From assembly GCA_913062575.1 (NCBI GenBank), contig CAJXVT010000004.1, positions 1 to 64,000 of the forward strand: a stretch of DNA of 64,000 bases, given 5' to 3'. The stretch is from an uncultured Flavobacteriaceae bacterium. GTDB lineage: Bacteria; Bacteroidota; Bacteroidia; Flavobacteriales; Flavobacteriaceae. Shown here in pieces: positions 35,874 through 45,034 of this stretch. Position 1 is the stretch's first letter, and each line of letters starts with the position of its first letter. A program made the position numbers and the translations under genes. The notes under the pieces are model-generated. The model was given only the letters and a program-made list of their open reading frames with translations, searched no databases and had not been told where the DNA came from.

Positions 35874-38800
35874 ATGAACAGTACAAAGTATTTAAGCCTA
35901 ATTGCAATCTTTCTATTACTAAGTAATTGCGCAACACATCAACCACAATTCAAAAATAAAAAAGAACTATACAATGTAACTTCACTAGAAGACGTAAAAC
36001 ATTCTTTTTACTTACTTGGTGATGGTGGAAATTCTCCAATAGGAGATGTAGCAATTACTTTAAAAAGACTGGAAAAAGAATTAGAATATGCTTCAAAAAA
36101 TAGCACTATTTTATTTTTAGGAGATAATATATATCCCGCAGGATTACCTAAGAAAAATGACAAAGGAAGAGTTTTTGCTGAACATCAATTAAATGTTCAG
36201 ACAAGTACTGTTAAAGGCTTTGAAAAAAGCACCATTTTTATTCCAGGAAATCATGATTGGTATTCAAATGGACTGAAAGGTCTAGAAAGACAAGAAAATT
36301 ACATCACTAAACTACTAGGAAAGGATTCATTTTTACCCAAAAAAGGTTGTCCAATTGATAAGGTTAACATCTCTGATGATATAGTTTTGATTATTATTGA
36401 TAGCGAATGGTTTTTAACAAATTGGAACAAACACCCAACGATAAACGACAATTGTGAAATAAAAACACGAACTCGTTTTTTTGATGAATTTGAAAGTTTG
36501 ATAAAAAAAGCAAGAGGAAAAACCACCATTGTTGCTATGCATCACCCAATGTATACAAATGGGCCTCATGGCGGACAATTTTCTTTAAAACAACAATTAT
36601 TTCCGGCAGGAAATAAGCTTCCAATTCCAGTTTTAGGAACCTTTTTAAACCTAATTCGTAAAACAAGTGGACTTAGCAATACTGATCTTCAAAACAAAAG
36701 ATATTTAGAGTTTAAAAACAGGGTTGTCACCTTATCACAAGAAAATGAAAAAGTTATTTTTGTTGCAGGACACGAACATAGTTTGCAATATATTGTACAA
36801 GACAATCTACCTCAAATCGTTAGTGGAGCAGGTTCTAAAACTACTGCTACGAGAAATGTAGGTGGCGGACAGTTTTCATTTGGTGGTGCTGGATATGCAA
36901 GATTAGATGTTTTTAATAACGGATCATCTGAAGTTACATTTGTAGATACAGAAAAAAATGAAGTTGTTTTTAAAACTCAAGTTTTCAACCCTAATACACC
37001 TTATGAAGATCATAAATTTAAAGCGATAACAGACTCACATACTTCTGCATCAATTTATACAGATGAAGAAATTACAAAAGGTAACTTATACAAATATCTA
37101 TGGGGAGATCGTTACAGAAAATACTACGGAACAAAAGTTAGGGCAAAAAATGTTGATTTAGATACACTTTTTGGAGGTCTAACTCCCAAAAGAAAAGGTG
37201 GTGGACATCAATCAAAATCATTGCGATTAGAAGATAAAGATGGACGAGAATATGTAATGAGAGCTTTGCGTAAAAATGCCTTGCAATATCTACAAGCTGT
37301 TGCTTTTAAAACACAATTTATTGAAGGTCAATTTGACAACACTTATTCTGAAGACTTATTATTAGATGTGTTCACAGGATCACACCCATATGCTCCATTT
37401 ACTGTTGCTACTTTAGCTGAATCTATTGATGTGTTACACACAAAACCTCAACTATTTTATGTTCCAAAGCAAAAAGCTTTACTGCATTTTAATAATGATT
37501 TTGGAGATGAATTGTACATGATAGAAGAACGTGCCGCTTCTGGCCATGGAGATAAAGCCAACTTTGGATTTTCTAATAAAGTAATTAGCACAAATGATGT
37601 ATTAAAAAAACTTACAAAAAATGCCAATTCAAAAATTGATGAAGAAGCCTATATCAGAGCAAGATTGTTTGACATGGTCTTAGGAGATTGGGATAGACAC
37701 GAAGATCAATGGCGTTGGGCAGCATTTAAAAAAGGGGAAACAACGGTTTATAAACCGATGCCAAGAGATAGAGATCAGGTTTTTTCTATTATGGCAGACG
37801 GCGCCTTACTTAATTTTGTGACCAAAGCGGTTCCTTCACTACGATTAATGCAATCGTATAATGAAGAATTGGCAAATACAAAATGGTTTAATTTAGAACC
37901 TTATCCTTTAGATATGGCCTTGATAAACCAAGCCAATAAGCAAATTTGGGACACCCAAGTAAATCATATTCAAAGTAACTTAACCGATGCTGTAATTGAA
38001 TCTGCTTTTTCACATTTCCCTGAAGAAGTAACAGACAATACCATTACTGACATTAAAAGAAAGTTAAAAGGAAGAATACAGAATCTAAAAAAGATATCTA
38101 ACGAATATTTCATACATATTAACAGATACTCTGTTATAAAAGGAACAGATAAGGATGATTTATTTGAAGTAGAAAGATTAGACAATGGAGTTACTGAGGT
38201 GAGAGCATATAGAATCATAAAAGGAGAAAAAGGCGAGTTATTTCACCAAAAGAAATACTCTAAAAACCTAACCAAAGAAATTTGGATTTATGGTTTAGAC
38301 GACAAAGATGTTTTTAAGGTTTTCGGCGATAAGTCTGCAAGTATTAAAGTGAGAGTTATTGGAGGGCAAAACAACGACACTTATGATGTTTCTAACGGAA
38401 ATAAACTAACTATTTACGACTATAAATCGAAAGAAAACACTTTTACCACTAACAAAGGGGGAAGAAAGTTAACTGACGTATACGATACGAATGTGTATGA
38501 CTACAAGAAGCTAAAATACAATGCTATTACTGTTTTGCCAACAATTGGAATGAATCCTGATGATGGCCTTAAAGTTGGCTTAGAGAGTTCTTTTACCAGT
38601 TTTGGTTTTGAAAGAAATCCTTTTACTTCTCAACATAGCATTGCCATGTCTTATTACTTTGCAACCAAAGGGTTTGATATTCAGTTTAAAAGCGAATTTG
38701 CAAACGTAATTAGCAATTGGAATCTAGGTTTAGAAGCAGGTTTTACCAGTCCAAATTATAGTGTAAATTTCTTTGGGTTTGGGAACGAAACTAGCAATCC

Positions 38801-39557
38801 ATATTTTATCAATGAAGACATATACGATGAAGATTACAATCGTATTAAAATTAGAAAGGCTTTCTTTTCTTCGTATTTAATTTGGAGAGGAGAATTAGGT
38901 GCTAGCTTTAAAATCGGTTTAAATTATGAAACAAACAATGTAGAAAACACCCCTGGACGATATATAACGACCACTTCACTTACTAATAAAAACACTTTTC
39001 TTGGAGCTGAAGCACATTACAATTTTGAAAATAGCGACAATAAAGCATTTCCAACATTAGGGATGAAAGCAGATTTAAAATTCGGATATAAATCAAACAC
39101 AGATACAAATGCGAGCTTTGGTTATATCATTCCTTCTTTAAGTTTTGACTACAAATTAATATCAAGCGGAAAATTAGTATTGGCAACCAAAGTAAAAAGT
39201 CATTTTAATTTTGGTAACGGTTTTGAGTTTTATCAAGCAGCATCTATTGGAGCAAATGATGGTTTACGCGGCTATAGAAATCAACGTTTTACTGGTAAAA
39301 ATGCATTTTATCAAAATACTGATATTCGTTTAAATTTACGAAAAATGAGAACCGGCCTATTGCCTTTGCATATTGGTTTGTATAGCGGATTTGATTATGG
39401 AAGAGTTTGGTTAGAAAACAGTTCTTCTGACACTTGGAATACATCTTTTGGTGGCGGAATTTTCTTAAATGGTGCAGATATGCTAGCTTTAAACCTTGGG
39501 GTTTTTAAAGGAAAAGAAGAAGCTAGAATTGCATTTTCTTTAGGTTTCACATTTTAA
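35874..39557 (+). CDS. Metallophosphatase / FAM20-like kinase motif / Omp85-type barrel fusion
   Basis: This 1227-residue protein seems to have three parts. After a signal peptide with a possible lipobox (LLLSNC, Cys19, atypical Asn before Cys), residues about 45-330 are a calcineurin-type phosphatase: LGDGGNSP, FLGDNIYPAGLP, GNHDWYSNG, HHPMYTNGPHGG, GHEHSLQYI. Residues about 400-720 carry a segment with DMVLGDWDRHEDQW (D607) and PRDRDQVF (D634), recalling the catalytic loop and metal-binding Asp of FAM20/HipA/CotH kinases. Residues about 860-1227 look like an Omp85 barrel, with GLRGYRNQRF and terminal Phe. No frame break was found. It diverges from the HD-PycTM gene. Confidence 0.8.
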   Translation: MNSTKYLSLIAIFLLLSNCATHQPQFKNKKELYNVTSLEDVKHSFYLLGDGGNSPIGDVAITLKRLEKELEYASKNSTILFLGDNIYPAGLPKKNDKGRVFAEHQLNVQTSTVKGFEKSTIFIPGNHDWYSNGLKGLERQENYITKLLGKDSFLPKKGCPIDKVNISDDIVLIIIDSEWFLTNWNKHPTINDNCEIKTRTRFFDEFESLIKKARGKTTIVAMHHPMYTNGPHGGQFSLKQQLFPAGNKLPIPVLGTFLNLIRKTSGLSNTDLQNKRYLEFKNRVVTLSQENEKVIFVAGHEHSLQYIVQDNLPQIVSGAGSKTTATRNVGGGQFSFGGAGYARLDVFNNGSSEVTFVDTEKNEVVFKTQVFNPNTPYEDHKFKAITDSHTSASIYTDEEITKGNLYKYLWGDRYRKYYGTKVRAKNVDLDTLFGGLTPKRKGGGHQSKSLRLEDKDGREYVMRALRKNALQYLQAVAFKTQFIEGQFDNTYSEDLLLDVFTGSHPYAPFTVATLAESIDVLHTKPQLFYVPKQKALLHFNNDFGDELYMIEERAASGHGDKANFGFSNKVISTNDVLKKLTKNANSKIDEEAYIRARLFDMVLGDWDRHEDQWRWAAFKKGETTVYKPMPRDRDQVFSIMADGALLNFVTKAVPSLRLMQSYNEELANTKWFNLEPYPLDMALINQANKQIWDTQVNHIQSNLTDAVIESAFSHFPEEVTDNTITDIKRKLKGRIQNLKKISNEYFIHINRYSVIKGTDKDDLFEVERLDNGVTEVRAYRIIKGEKGELFHQKKYSKNLTKEIWIYGLDDKDVFKVFGDKSASIKVRVIGGQNNDTYDVSNGNKLTIYDYKSKENTFTTNKGGRKLTDVYDTNVYDYKKLKYNAITVLPTIGMNPDDGLKVGLESSFTSFGFERNPFTSQHSIAMSYYFATKGFDIQFKSEFANVISNWNLGLEAGFTSPNYSVNFFGFGNETSNPYFINEDIYDEDYNRIKIRKAFFSSYLIWRGELGASFKIGLNYETNNVENTPGRYITTTSLTNKNTFLGAEAHYNFENSDNKAFPTLGMKADLKFGYKSNTDTNASFGYIIPSLSFDYKLISSGKLVLATKVKSHFNFGNGFEFYQAASIGANDGLRGYRNQRFTGKNAFYQNTDIRLNLRKMRTGLLPLHIGLYSGFDYGRVWLENSSSDTWNTSFGGGIFLNGADMLALNLGVFKGKEEARIAFSLGFTF

Positions 39558-39654
39558 CTAAGAGTTGATTATTTCATCAACAAATAAAACTCTTCTACCT
39601 TAGAATAGGTGAATCTAATATCAAACTGTAAACGAAAATTAAGTCCAACTCAGG

Positions 39655-41748
39655 TTAATAATTTAAAAGTTCTAAAATTTTCTTTTTTACTTTTTCTGTT
39701 GATGGAATCATCGTCTGTTCCAAGGTACTATTTAATGGAATTGCAGGCATGTTTTCACTACCAATAGTCATCACTGGCGCGTCTAAATACTTAAAGCATT
39801 CTTCTTGTATTTTCCCTGACAATGCTCGTGCAAACCCAGTACTTGAAGGCTCTTCTGTTACCACCAAACATTTTCCATTTTTCTTTACCGACTTTACAAT
39901 CGTTTCTTCGTCTAAAGGGTATAAGGTTCTTAAATCAATAACCTCAATCGTATCTTTCATTCCCAATTCAGCACTTGCATTCATTGCCCAATGAACTCCC
40001 ATTCCGTAGGTAACAATCGTTAAGGTTTCTTCCTCTTCCTGTTTCCATATTTCTTGTAAAACCCATGCTTTTCCAAAAGGCAAGACATAGTCTTCCGAAG
40101 GCTCTATAGAGGTTGCTCCTTGAGTTCCTGGAACTTTACTCCAATACAAACCTTTATGTTCTAAAATCACAACTGGATTCGGATCATAATACGCTGCTTT
40201 TAACAAGCCTTTTAAGTCGGCACCGTTACTTGGATACGCTATTTTAATTCCTCTAATATTGGTCAATATACTTTCTACCGATGATGAATGATAAGGACCT
40301 CCACTTCCATAAGCCCCAATAGGAACTCTAAGAATCATACTCACAGGCCATTTTCCATTGGACAAATAACAACTTCTACTTACCTCTGTAAATAATTGAT
40401 TTAGACCTGGCCAAATATAATCTGCAAACTGAACTTCTACAATTGGTTTTAGCCCAACAGAGCTCATTCCAACCGTTGAACCAACAATAAATGCTTCTTG
40501 GATGGGTGTGTTAAAAACACGATCGTCACCAAATTTTTGAGCCAAGGTTGCAGCTTCACGGAAAACACCTCCTAATCGACCTCCAACATCTTGTCCGTAT
40601 AACAAACATTCTTTGTGCTTCTTCATCAACTCTTCAACAGCAAACAAAGCACAGTCTACCATCACCACTTTATCATTTCCCTTTGGAGAACGCTCTCCTA
40701 CTTCTTCTACAATTGGTGTTGGTGCAAAGTCATGTGTAAATAAATCTTCTGGCTTCGGATCTTCTGCCTTTTGTGCTTTTTCTAAATCAGCTTTGACTTT
40801 TACTTTGGCAACACTTTCAATAGCATCAACTTCTTCTTGAGTACATCCATTGTCTAACAATTGCTGTTTCAATACTGGATATGGGTCTCTAGAACGAGCT
40901 TCTTCCAAATCATCCCGATACCACTCCATACGAACACCAGATGTATGGTGATTTAATAGTGGAACTTTAGCATGTATCAAGAAAGGTCTACGTTCTTTAC
41001 GAATAGTAGCGATTACTTTTTCTACTGCTGCATAACTCTCCATAAAGTTTGCTCCGTCAATTGTAATTGCTTCTAAACCATGAAATCCTTGTGCATATTC
41101 AAAAGCATTTTGCGCTCGCGTTTCTTCTGCATTGGCTGATATATCCCAACCATTATCTTGTACTAAATATAAAATTGGCAATTGCTTTAAAGCAGCCATT
41201 TGAAAAGCTTCTGCAATCTCTCCTTCTGTTACTGAAGCATCTCCTAAACTACATACCGTAATTGGTGCTAAAGTGTTATCGACTGGATCCGAATTGTCAT
41301 CTGTTTCCTCTAACGCAATTGAAAGGTTCTCTAAACCTTGCAATTCTTTGTATTGCATTCCCATCGCTGTTCCAGTTGCTGGAATAGCTTGCATTCCGGT
41401 TGCAGAAGATTGATGTGGGATTTTCGGTTTGTCAGCATCTTTTAAACTTGGGTGACAATAGTATGTTCTACCTCCAGAAAATGGATCTTCTTTCTTTGCC
41501 AACAACTGCAACATTAAATCATAAGGTTGTAATCCGAAAGACAACAACATTGCGTCATCTCTATAATAAGGATATGCATAATCTTGTGGTAACAATTGCA
41601 TCCCCAAAGCAATTTGAATAGCTTCGTGACCTCTAGAAGTAGCATGTACGTACTTTGATACTACTTTAAAATTATCTTCGTACAATTCTGCCATTGCCTT
41701 AGCTGTACAAAGATTTGAAAACCCTTTTTGTAGAATGTGTTTCTTCAT
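39655..41748 (-). CDS. Branched-chain 2-oxo acid dehydrogenase E1, fused alpha and beta
   Basis: This 697-residue protein joins E1 alpha (about 1-330) and beta (about 355-697). The alpha part has HEAIQIALGMQLL, TGMQAIPATGTAMG, and the thiamine diphosphate motif GDASVTEGEIAEAF...NGWDISAN. The beta part has YGQDVGGRLGGVFR, FNTPIQEAFIVGS, EVQFADYIWPGLNQL, AYGSGGPYHSSSVES. It decarboxylates branched 2-oxo acids and passes the acyl group to E2. It follows ilvE and E2 on the same strand, and E3 is absent nearby. The fused layout is common in Bacteroidota. Confidence 0.92.
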   Translation of the reverse strand: MKKHILQKGFSNLCTAKAMAELYEDNFKVVSKYVHATSRGHEAIQIALGMQLLPQDYAYPYYRDDAMLLSFGLQPYDLMLQLLAKKEDPFSGGRTYYCHPSLKDADKPKIPHQSSATGMQAIPATGTAMGMQYKELQGLENLSIALEETDDNSDPVDNTLAPITVCSLGDASVTEGEIAEAFQMAALKQLPILYLVQDNGWDISANAEETRAQNAFEYAQGFHGLEAITIDGANFMESYAAVEKVIATIRKERRPFLIHAKVPLLNHHTSGVRMEWYRDDLEEARSRDPYPVLKQQLLDNGCTQEEVDAIESVAKVKVKADLEKAQKAEDPKPEDLFTHDFAPTPIVEEVGERSPKGNDKVVMVDCALFAVEELMKKHKECLLYGQDVGGRLGGVFREAATLAQKFGDDRVFNTPIQEAFIVGSTVGMSSVGLKPIVEVQFADYIWPGLNQLFTEVSRSCYLSNGKWPVSMILRVPIGAYGSGGPYHSSSVESILTNIRGIKIAYPSNGADLKGLLKAAYYDPNPVVILEHKGLYWSKVPGTQGATSIEPSEDYVLPFGKAWVLQEIWKQEEEETLTIVTYGMGVHWAMNASAELGMKDTIEVIDLRTLYPLDEETIVKSVKKNGKCLVVTEEPSSTGFARALSGKIQEECFKYLDAPVMTIGSENMPAIPLNSTLEQTMIPSTEKVKKKILELLNY

Positions 41749-41754
41749 GTTTAT

Positions 41755-41782
41755 TTTCCTGAAAAAGGAAATCTATTTTTTA
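41755..41782. repeat. Small palindromic repeat between ilvE and E1
   Basis: TTTCCT (41755-41760) pairs with AGGAAA (41766-41771), followed by TCTATTTTTTA. The same hairpin-plus-TCTATTTTTTA pattern recurs at 42903 and 48965. Confidence 0.6.
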
Positions 41783-41826
41783 TAATTTACTAGTAATCTT
41801 GTGTCAAATACAGAATGAAAAGGTTT

Positions 41827-42894
41827 TTACACCAACTCTTTTTCAACTTTTATCATCCAATTAAATGGGTCTTCAATCTTTCCTGTTTTAATCGCATTCA
41901 ATGTATCGTTTACATCCAAACCTACCGGACTCTCATCTGATACATGAATCGTTCTACCTTCGAACCCAATTTCTTGAATATACGCAATTCCAACAGCCGT
42001 TCCAGTTCCAAAAGCCTCCTCTAAGGTTTTGTTTTTAGAAGCTTCTTCTATTTCATCAATCGTTATTGAACGTTCAGTTACTTCATATCCTTTATGTCTT
42101 AGCAAATCAATCACACTCATTCTTGTGATCCCATCTAAAATAGCGCCATCACGTTTTGGTGTTACAAATTTCCCATCAATTTTAAAGAAGATATTCATGG
42201 TTCCTACTTCTTGAATATATTTATGTTCAACAGCATCCAACCATAAAACTTGATCGTATCCTTTTGATTTTGCAATCTCAGTTGGACGAATTGCTGCGGC
42301 ATAGTTTCCTGCTGCTTTTGCTTCTCCTGTCCCTCCTTCTACGGCTCTTATATACTTTGTCTCAGCATACAACTTAATTCGATTGGTAAAGAATGGACCC
42401 GCTGGTGAAGCCATAACAATAAACTTGTAATTATTTGCTGCACGCATTCCTATAAACGGTTCATCTGCATACATAAAAGGTCTTAAATACAAAGCGCTTC
42501 CATCCATCGGAGGAATCCAATTGTGTTCCAATGCAACCAATTGCTTTAGCCCTTCAACAAATAAATCTTCAGGGAAATCTGGCATTCCCATTCTATCAGC
42601 ACTAAAATTCAATCGCGCTGCATTTTTATCTGCTCTAAACAGCATTGGTGAACCATCGACACCAACAGTCGCTTTCATTCCTTCAAAAATAGCTTGACCA
42701 TAATGTAAAGCCATTGCCGCAGGATGCGTAGGAATCAATTCTAAAGGTTGAATTCTAGGTACTCCCCATTCTCCATTTGCATAATCACAGATAAACATAT
42801 GATCTGTAAAAGTGGTTCCTAATGGAATGTTACTAAAGTCTAATTCTCCAGCTTTAGATGTTGCTACTTTTTGTATTTCTATGTGATGCTTCAT
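41827..42894 (-). CDS. ilvE: Branched-chain amino acid aminotransferase
   Basis: This 355-residue PLP enzyme swaps amino groups between Leu/Ile/Val and their 2-oxo acids. The family motifs are MALHYGQAIFEGMKA, the catalytic lysine in GGTGEAKAAGNYAAA, LWLDAVEHKYIQEVGTMNIFF and ILDGITRMSVIDLL. The length fits the class of about 355 residues. Placed between E2 and E1 of the branched-chain dehydrogenase, it most likely serves catabolism here, making the 2-oxo acid that the complex burns, although it could also act in synthesis. Confidence 0.93.
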   Translation of the reverse strand: MKHHIEIQKVATSKAGELDFSNIPLGTTFTDHMFICDYANGEWGVPRIQPLELIPTHPAAMALHYGQAIFEGMKATVGVDGSPMLFRADKNAARLNFSADRMGMPDFPEDLFVEGLKQLVALEHNWIPPMDGSALYLRPFMYADEPFIGMRAANNYKFIVMASPAGPFFTNRIKLYAETKYIRAVEGGTGEAKAAGNYAAAIRPTEIAKSKGYDQVLWLDAVEHKYIQEVGTMNIFFKIDGKFVTPKRDGAILDGITRMSVIDLLRHKGYEVTERSITIDEIEEASKNKTLEEAFGTGTAVGIAYIQEIGFEGRTIHVSDESPVGLDVNDTLNAIKTGKIEDPFNWMIKVEKELV

Positions 42895-42902
42895 AATTTC
42901 TT

Positions 42903-42975
42903 GTCATTCCTGTAAAGCAGGAGTCTATTTTTTAATTAGTACTGATAATGATTCCGCACATGTGGGAATGGCAAC
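42903..42975. repeat. Two oppositely oriented palindromic repeats between E2 and ilvE
   Basis: Copy one (42903-42935) has TCCTG/CAGGA with TAAAG between, then AGTCTATTTTTTA, the pattern of the 41755 repeat. Copy two (42949-42975) has ATTCC with CACATGTG and GGAAT and reads as the family on the minus strand. The facing pair fills almost all of the 82-base gap. Confidence 0.6.
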
Positions 42976-42976
42976 A

Positions 42977-44266
42977 CTATAATTTTCTATTCGTATCAAA
43001 TTGCTCAAAATAATCTGCAATACGACGTAAAAAGCTTCCTCCTAAATATCCATCAACAACACGATGGTCAAAAGAAAGTGATAAATACATCATGCTTCGA
43101 ATTGCAATTTCATCTCCTTTTTCTGTTTCAATAACTTCTGCTCTTTTCTTAATGATTCCAATAGCTAAAATGGCTACTTCAGGCTGATTTATAATTGGAG
43201 TCCCCATCAAACTCCCAAAAGTTCCTACATTAGAAATTGTAAAAGTACCTCCTTGAATATCGTCTGCTTTTAATTTATTATCTCTTGCTTTCCCTGCCAA
43301 TTCATTTACCTTTTTACTCAACTCTGCCAAACTCTTATTATCTGCATCCTTTACTACTGGAACAATTAAATTTCCACTAGGTAGCGCTGTAGCCATACCA
43401 ATATTAATGTGCTCTTTTACAATAATATTTTCTCCATCAATAGAGGCATTAATCATTGGAAAGTCTTTTACTGCTTTAGCAACAGCTTCAACAAATAAAG
43501 GTGTGAACGTCAATTTACAATCATACTTTTCTTGAAATGCAACTTTATGTTCATTTCTCCAGTTAACCATTTCTGTTAAATCAGCTTCAACATATGCAGT
43601 TACGTGTGGTGATGTATGTTTTGAATACACCATATGATCTGCAATCATTTGACGCATTCTGTCCATCTTCACTATCTTACCTGTTCCTTTATCTAGATTT
43701 AACTGTGGAATTCTATAAGCTGTCGGATCTAGCTCAGCAGTAGGTTGTACAAATTGAGAAGGCCTTCCTTCATCAACATATTTAAACAAATCACTTTTTC
43801 TTAATCTGCCATCTTTTCCTGTAGCTGGGATGCGTGCCAATTCTTCAAAACTTATATGTTTCTCTTTGGCTACAGCTATAATTAAAGGAGAAAAGAAGGT
43901 GTTATTATTTTGGGTTGCATTTGTAATAGCTTTCTTTTGTTTTGATTTCCTTTTCACAAAAGATGTAGTCTTTTTCTTTTCAGTAACTTCAGATTTATCG
44001 GCAGTATCCTTTGCAGATGATGTAGCGTCATCCATTTCAATAATAGCAATTGTTTTACCAACTTCCACCACGTCATTTGCAGCAAACAAAATAGACTTAA
44101 GGACTCCAGATACTGTTGATGGCACTTCAGAATCTACTTTATCAGTAGCAACTTCCAACACCATTTCGTCTTCTTCAATACGATCTCCTTCATTTTTGAG
44201 CCATGCAAGAATTGTAGCTTCCTTAATGCTCTCACCTAACCTTGGCATTTTCAATTCAAATTCCAT
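42977..44266 (-). CDS. 2-oxo acid dehydrogenase E2, lipoyl acyltransferase
   Basis: This 429-residue protein takes the acyl group from E1 to CoA. The lipoyl domain has the lysine to be lipoylated at K43 in EVATDKVDSEVPS. A linker rich in K, S and T (about 85-125) leads to a peripheral-subunit-binding domain (SPLIIAVAKEKHISFEEL, GRLRKSDLF). The catalytic core ends in LSFDHRVVDGYLGGSFLRRI with the active His and Asp. It starts the E2-ilvE-E1 run. Pyruvate or oxoglutarate complexes are alternatives, but the E1 and aminotransferase neighbours favour branched-chain acids. It is divergent from an Lrp-type regulator. Confidence 0.92.
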   Translation of the reverse strand: MEFELKMPRLGESIKEATILAWLKNEGDRIEEDEMVLEVATDKVDSEVPSTVSGVLKSILFAANDVVEVGKTIAIIEMDDATSSAKDTADKSEVTEKKKTTSFVKRKSKQKKAITNATQNNNTFFSPLIIAVAKEKHISFEELARIPATGKDGRLRKSDLFKYVDEGRPSQFVQPTAELDPTAYRIPQLNLDKGTGKIVKMDRMRQMIADHMVYSKHTSPHVTAYVEADLTEMVNWRNEHKVAFQEKYDCKLTFTPLFVEAVAKAVKDFPMINASIDGENIIVKEHINIGMATALPSGNLIVPVVKDADNKSLAELSKKVNELAGKARDNKLKADDIQGGTFTISNVGTFGSLMGTPIINQPEVAILAIGIIKKRAEVIETEKGDEIAIRSMMYLSLSFDHRVVDGYLGGSFLRRIADYFEQFDTNRKL

Positions 44267-44344
44267 AAAACTTCGTTGATTTTAGAAAGGAATAAAATTA
44301 CTGTTTTCACAATTAACAATATCATTTTTCGTTTTATTTCGATT

Positions 44345-44436
44345 AAATTTGTATTTTTATTCTATAAAATACAAATTTTAAGTATTTATATTCTTTACAA
44401 GGGTTGTATTTATCACAAAAAAATAATATTACAACC
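44345..44436. promoter_or_regulatory. Two inverted repeats, candidate Lrp/BkdR-type operator region
   Basis: AAATTTGTATTTT (44345-44357) repeats perfectly inverted as AAAATACAAATTT (44366-44378) with an 8-base spacer. A second pair, GGTTGTA (44402-44408) and TACAACC (44430-44436), follows. They sit in the 281-base gap between the divergent E2 and Lrp-type genes. AT-rich dyads fit Lrp-family sites. Confidence 0.6.
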
Positions 44437-44547
44437 TCTTCTTTCACCAAACGAAGATGTTAAAAAAATGATTACCCAAAGAAATGACTACAAACCTGTA
44501 CTAAACTTATCAAAACACAGCACTTAACAAACAACACATATACACCT

Positions 44548-45021
44548 ATGAAACTTGACAACTTAGACGTTGAGATTATGAAAATTCTCCAAAAAAATTC
44601 TGATCGAACGATAAAAAGCATTGCCGAAGAACTGAATCTATCTACTACACCTATTTTTGAACGCATTAAAAAATTAAAAAAAGAAGGATATATTTCTAAT
44701 TACGTAGCGCGGTTGAATCATAAAAAACTAGGGTTAAAACAAATTGTATTTATTGGGATTACACTTCAAGGTCATACAAGAAGTTATTTAGAGAAGTTTG
44801 TAAAAGAAATACAAGGATTCCCAGAGGTAATTGAATGCCACAGGGTAAGTGGTAATTTTGATTACTTACTCAAATTAATTGTTGAAGATATTGAAGCCTA
44901 TGAAAAGTTTATCATTACGAAGTTAACACTGTTACCGTATTTAGGAAGTATTCAAAGTTTAATTACGCTATCAACAGGAAAAGAAACGAATGAAATTGAT
45001 TTAGAGAAATTACTGGTTTAA
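44548..45021 (+). CDS. Lrp/AsnC-family regulator, BkdR-like by context
   Basis: This 157-residue protein has an N-terminal winged helix (LDNLDVEIMKILQKN, IAEELNLSTTPIFERIKKLKKEG) and the RAM ligand-binding domain (QIVFIGITLQGHTR, VSGNFDYLLKLIVEDIEAYE). It is the only plus-strand gene between 39.6 and 57 kb, and it faces away from E2-ilvE-E1. Lrp-type BkdR controls the branched-chain dehydrogenase operon in Pseudomonas, so the same job is likely here. It also precedes paaY tail to tail with a 13-base gap, so it may influence the phenylacetate genes less directly. Confidence 0.9.
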   Translation: MKLDNLDVEIMKILQKNSDRTIKSIAEELNLSTTPIFERIKKLKKEGYISNYVARLNHKKLGLKQIVFIGITLQGHTRSYLEKFVKEIQGFPEVIECHRVSGNFDYLLKLIVEDIEAYEKFIITKLTLLPYLGSIQSLITLSTGKETNEIDLEKLLV

Positions 45022-45034
45022 CAAGAAAATATAC

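Noticed and set aside
44276-44527. An 83-residue frame between E2 and the Lrp-type gene
   Set aside because: It runs through the AT-rich dyads of the divergent regulatory gap, with biased composition and no family features.
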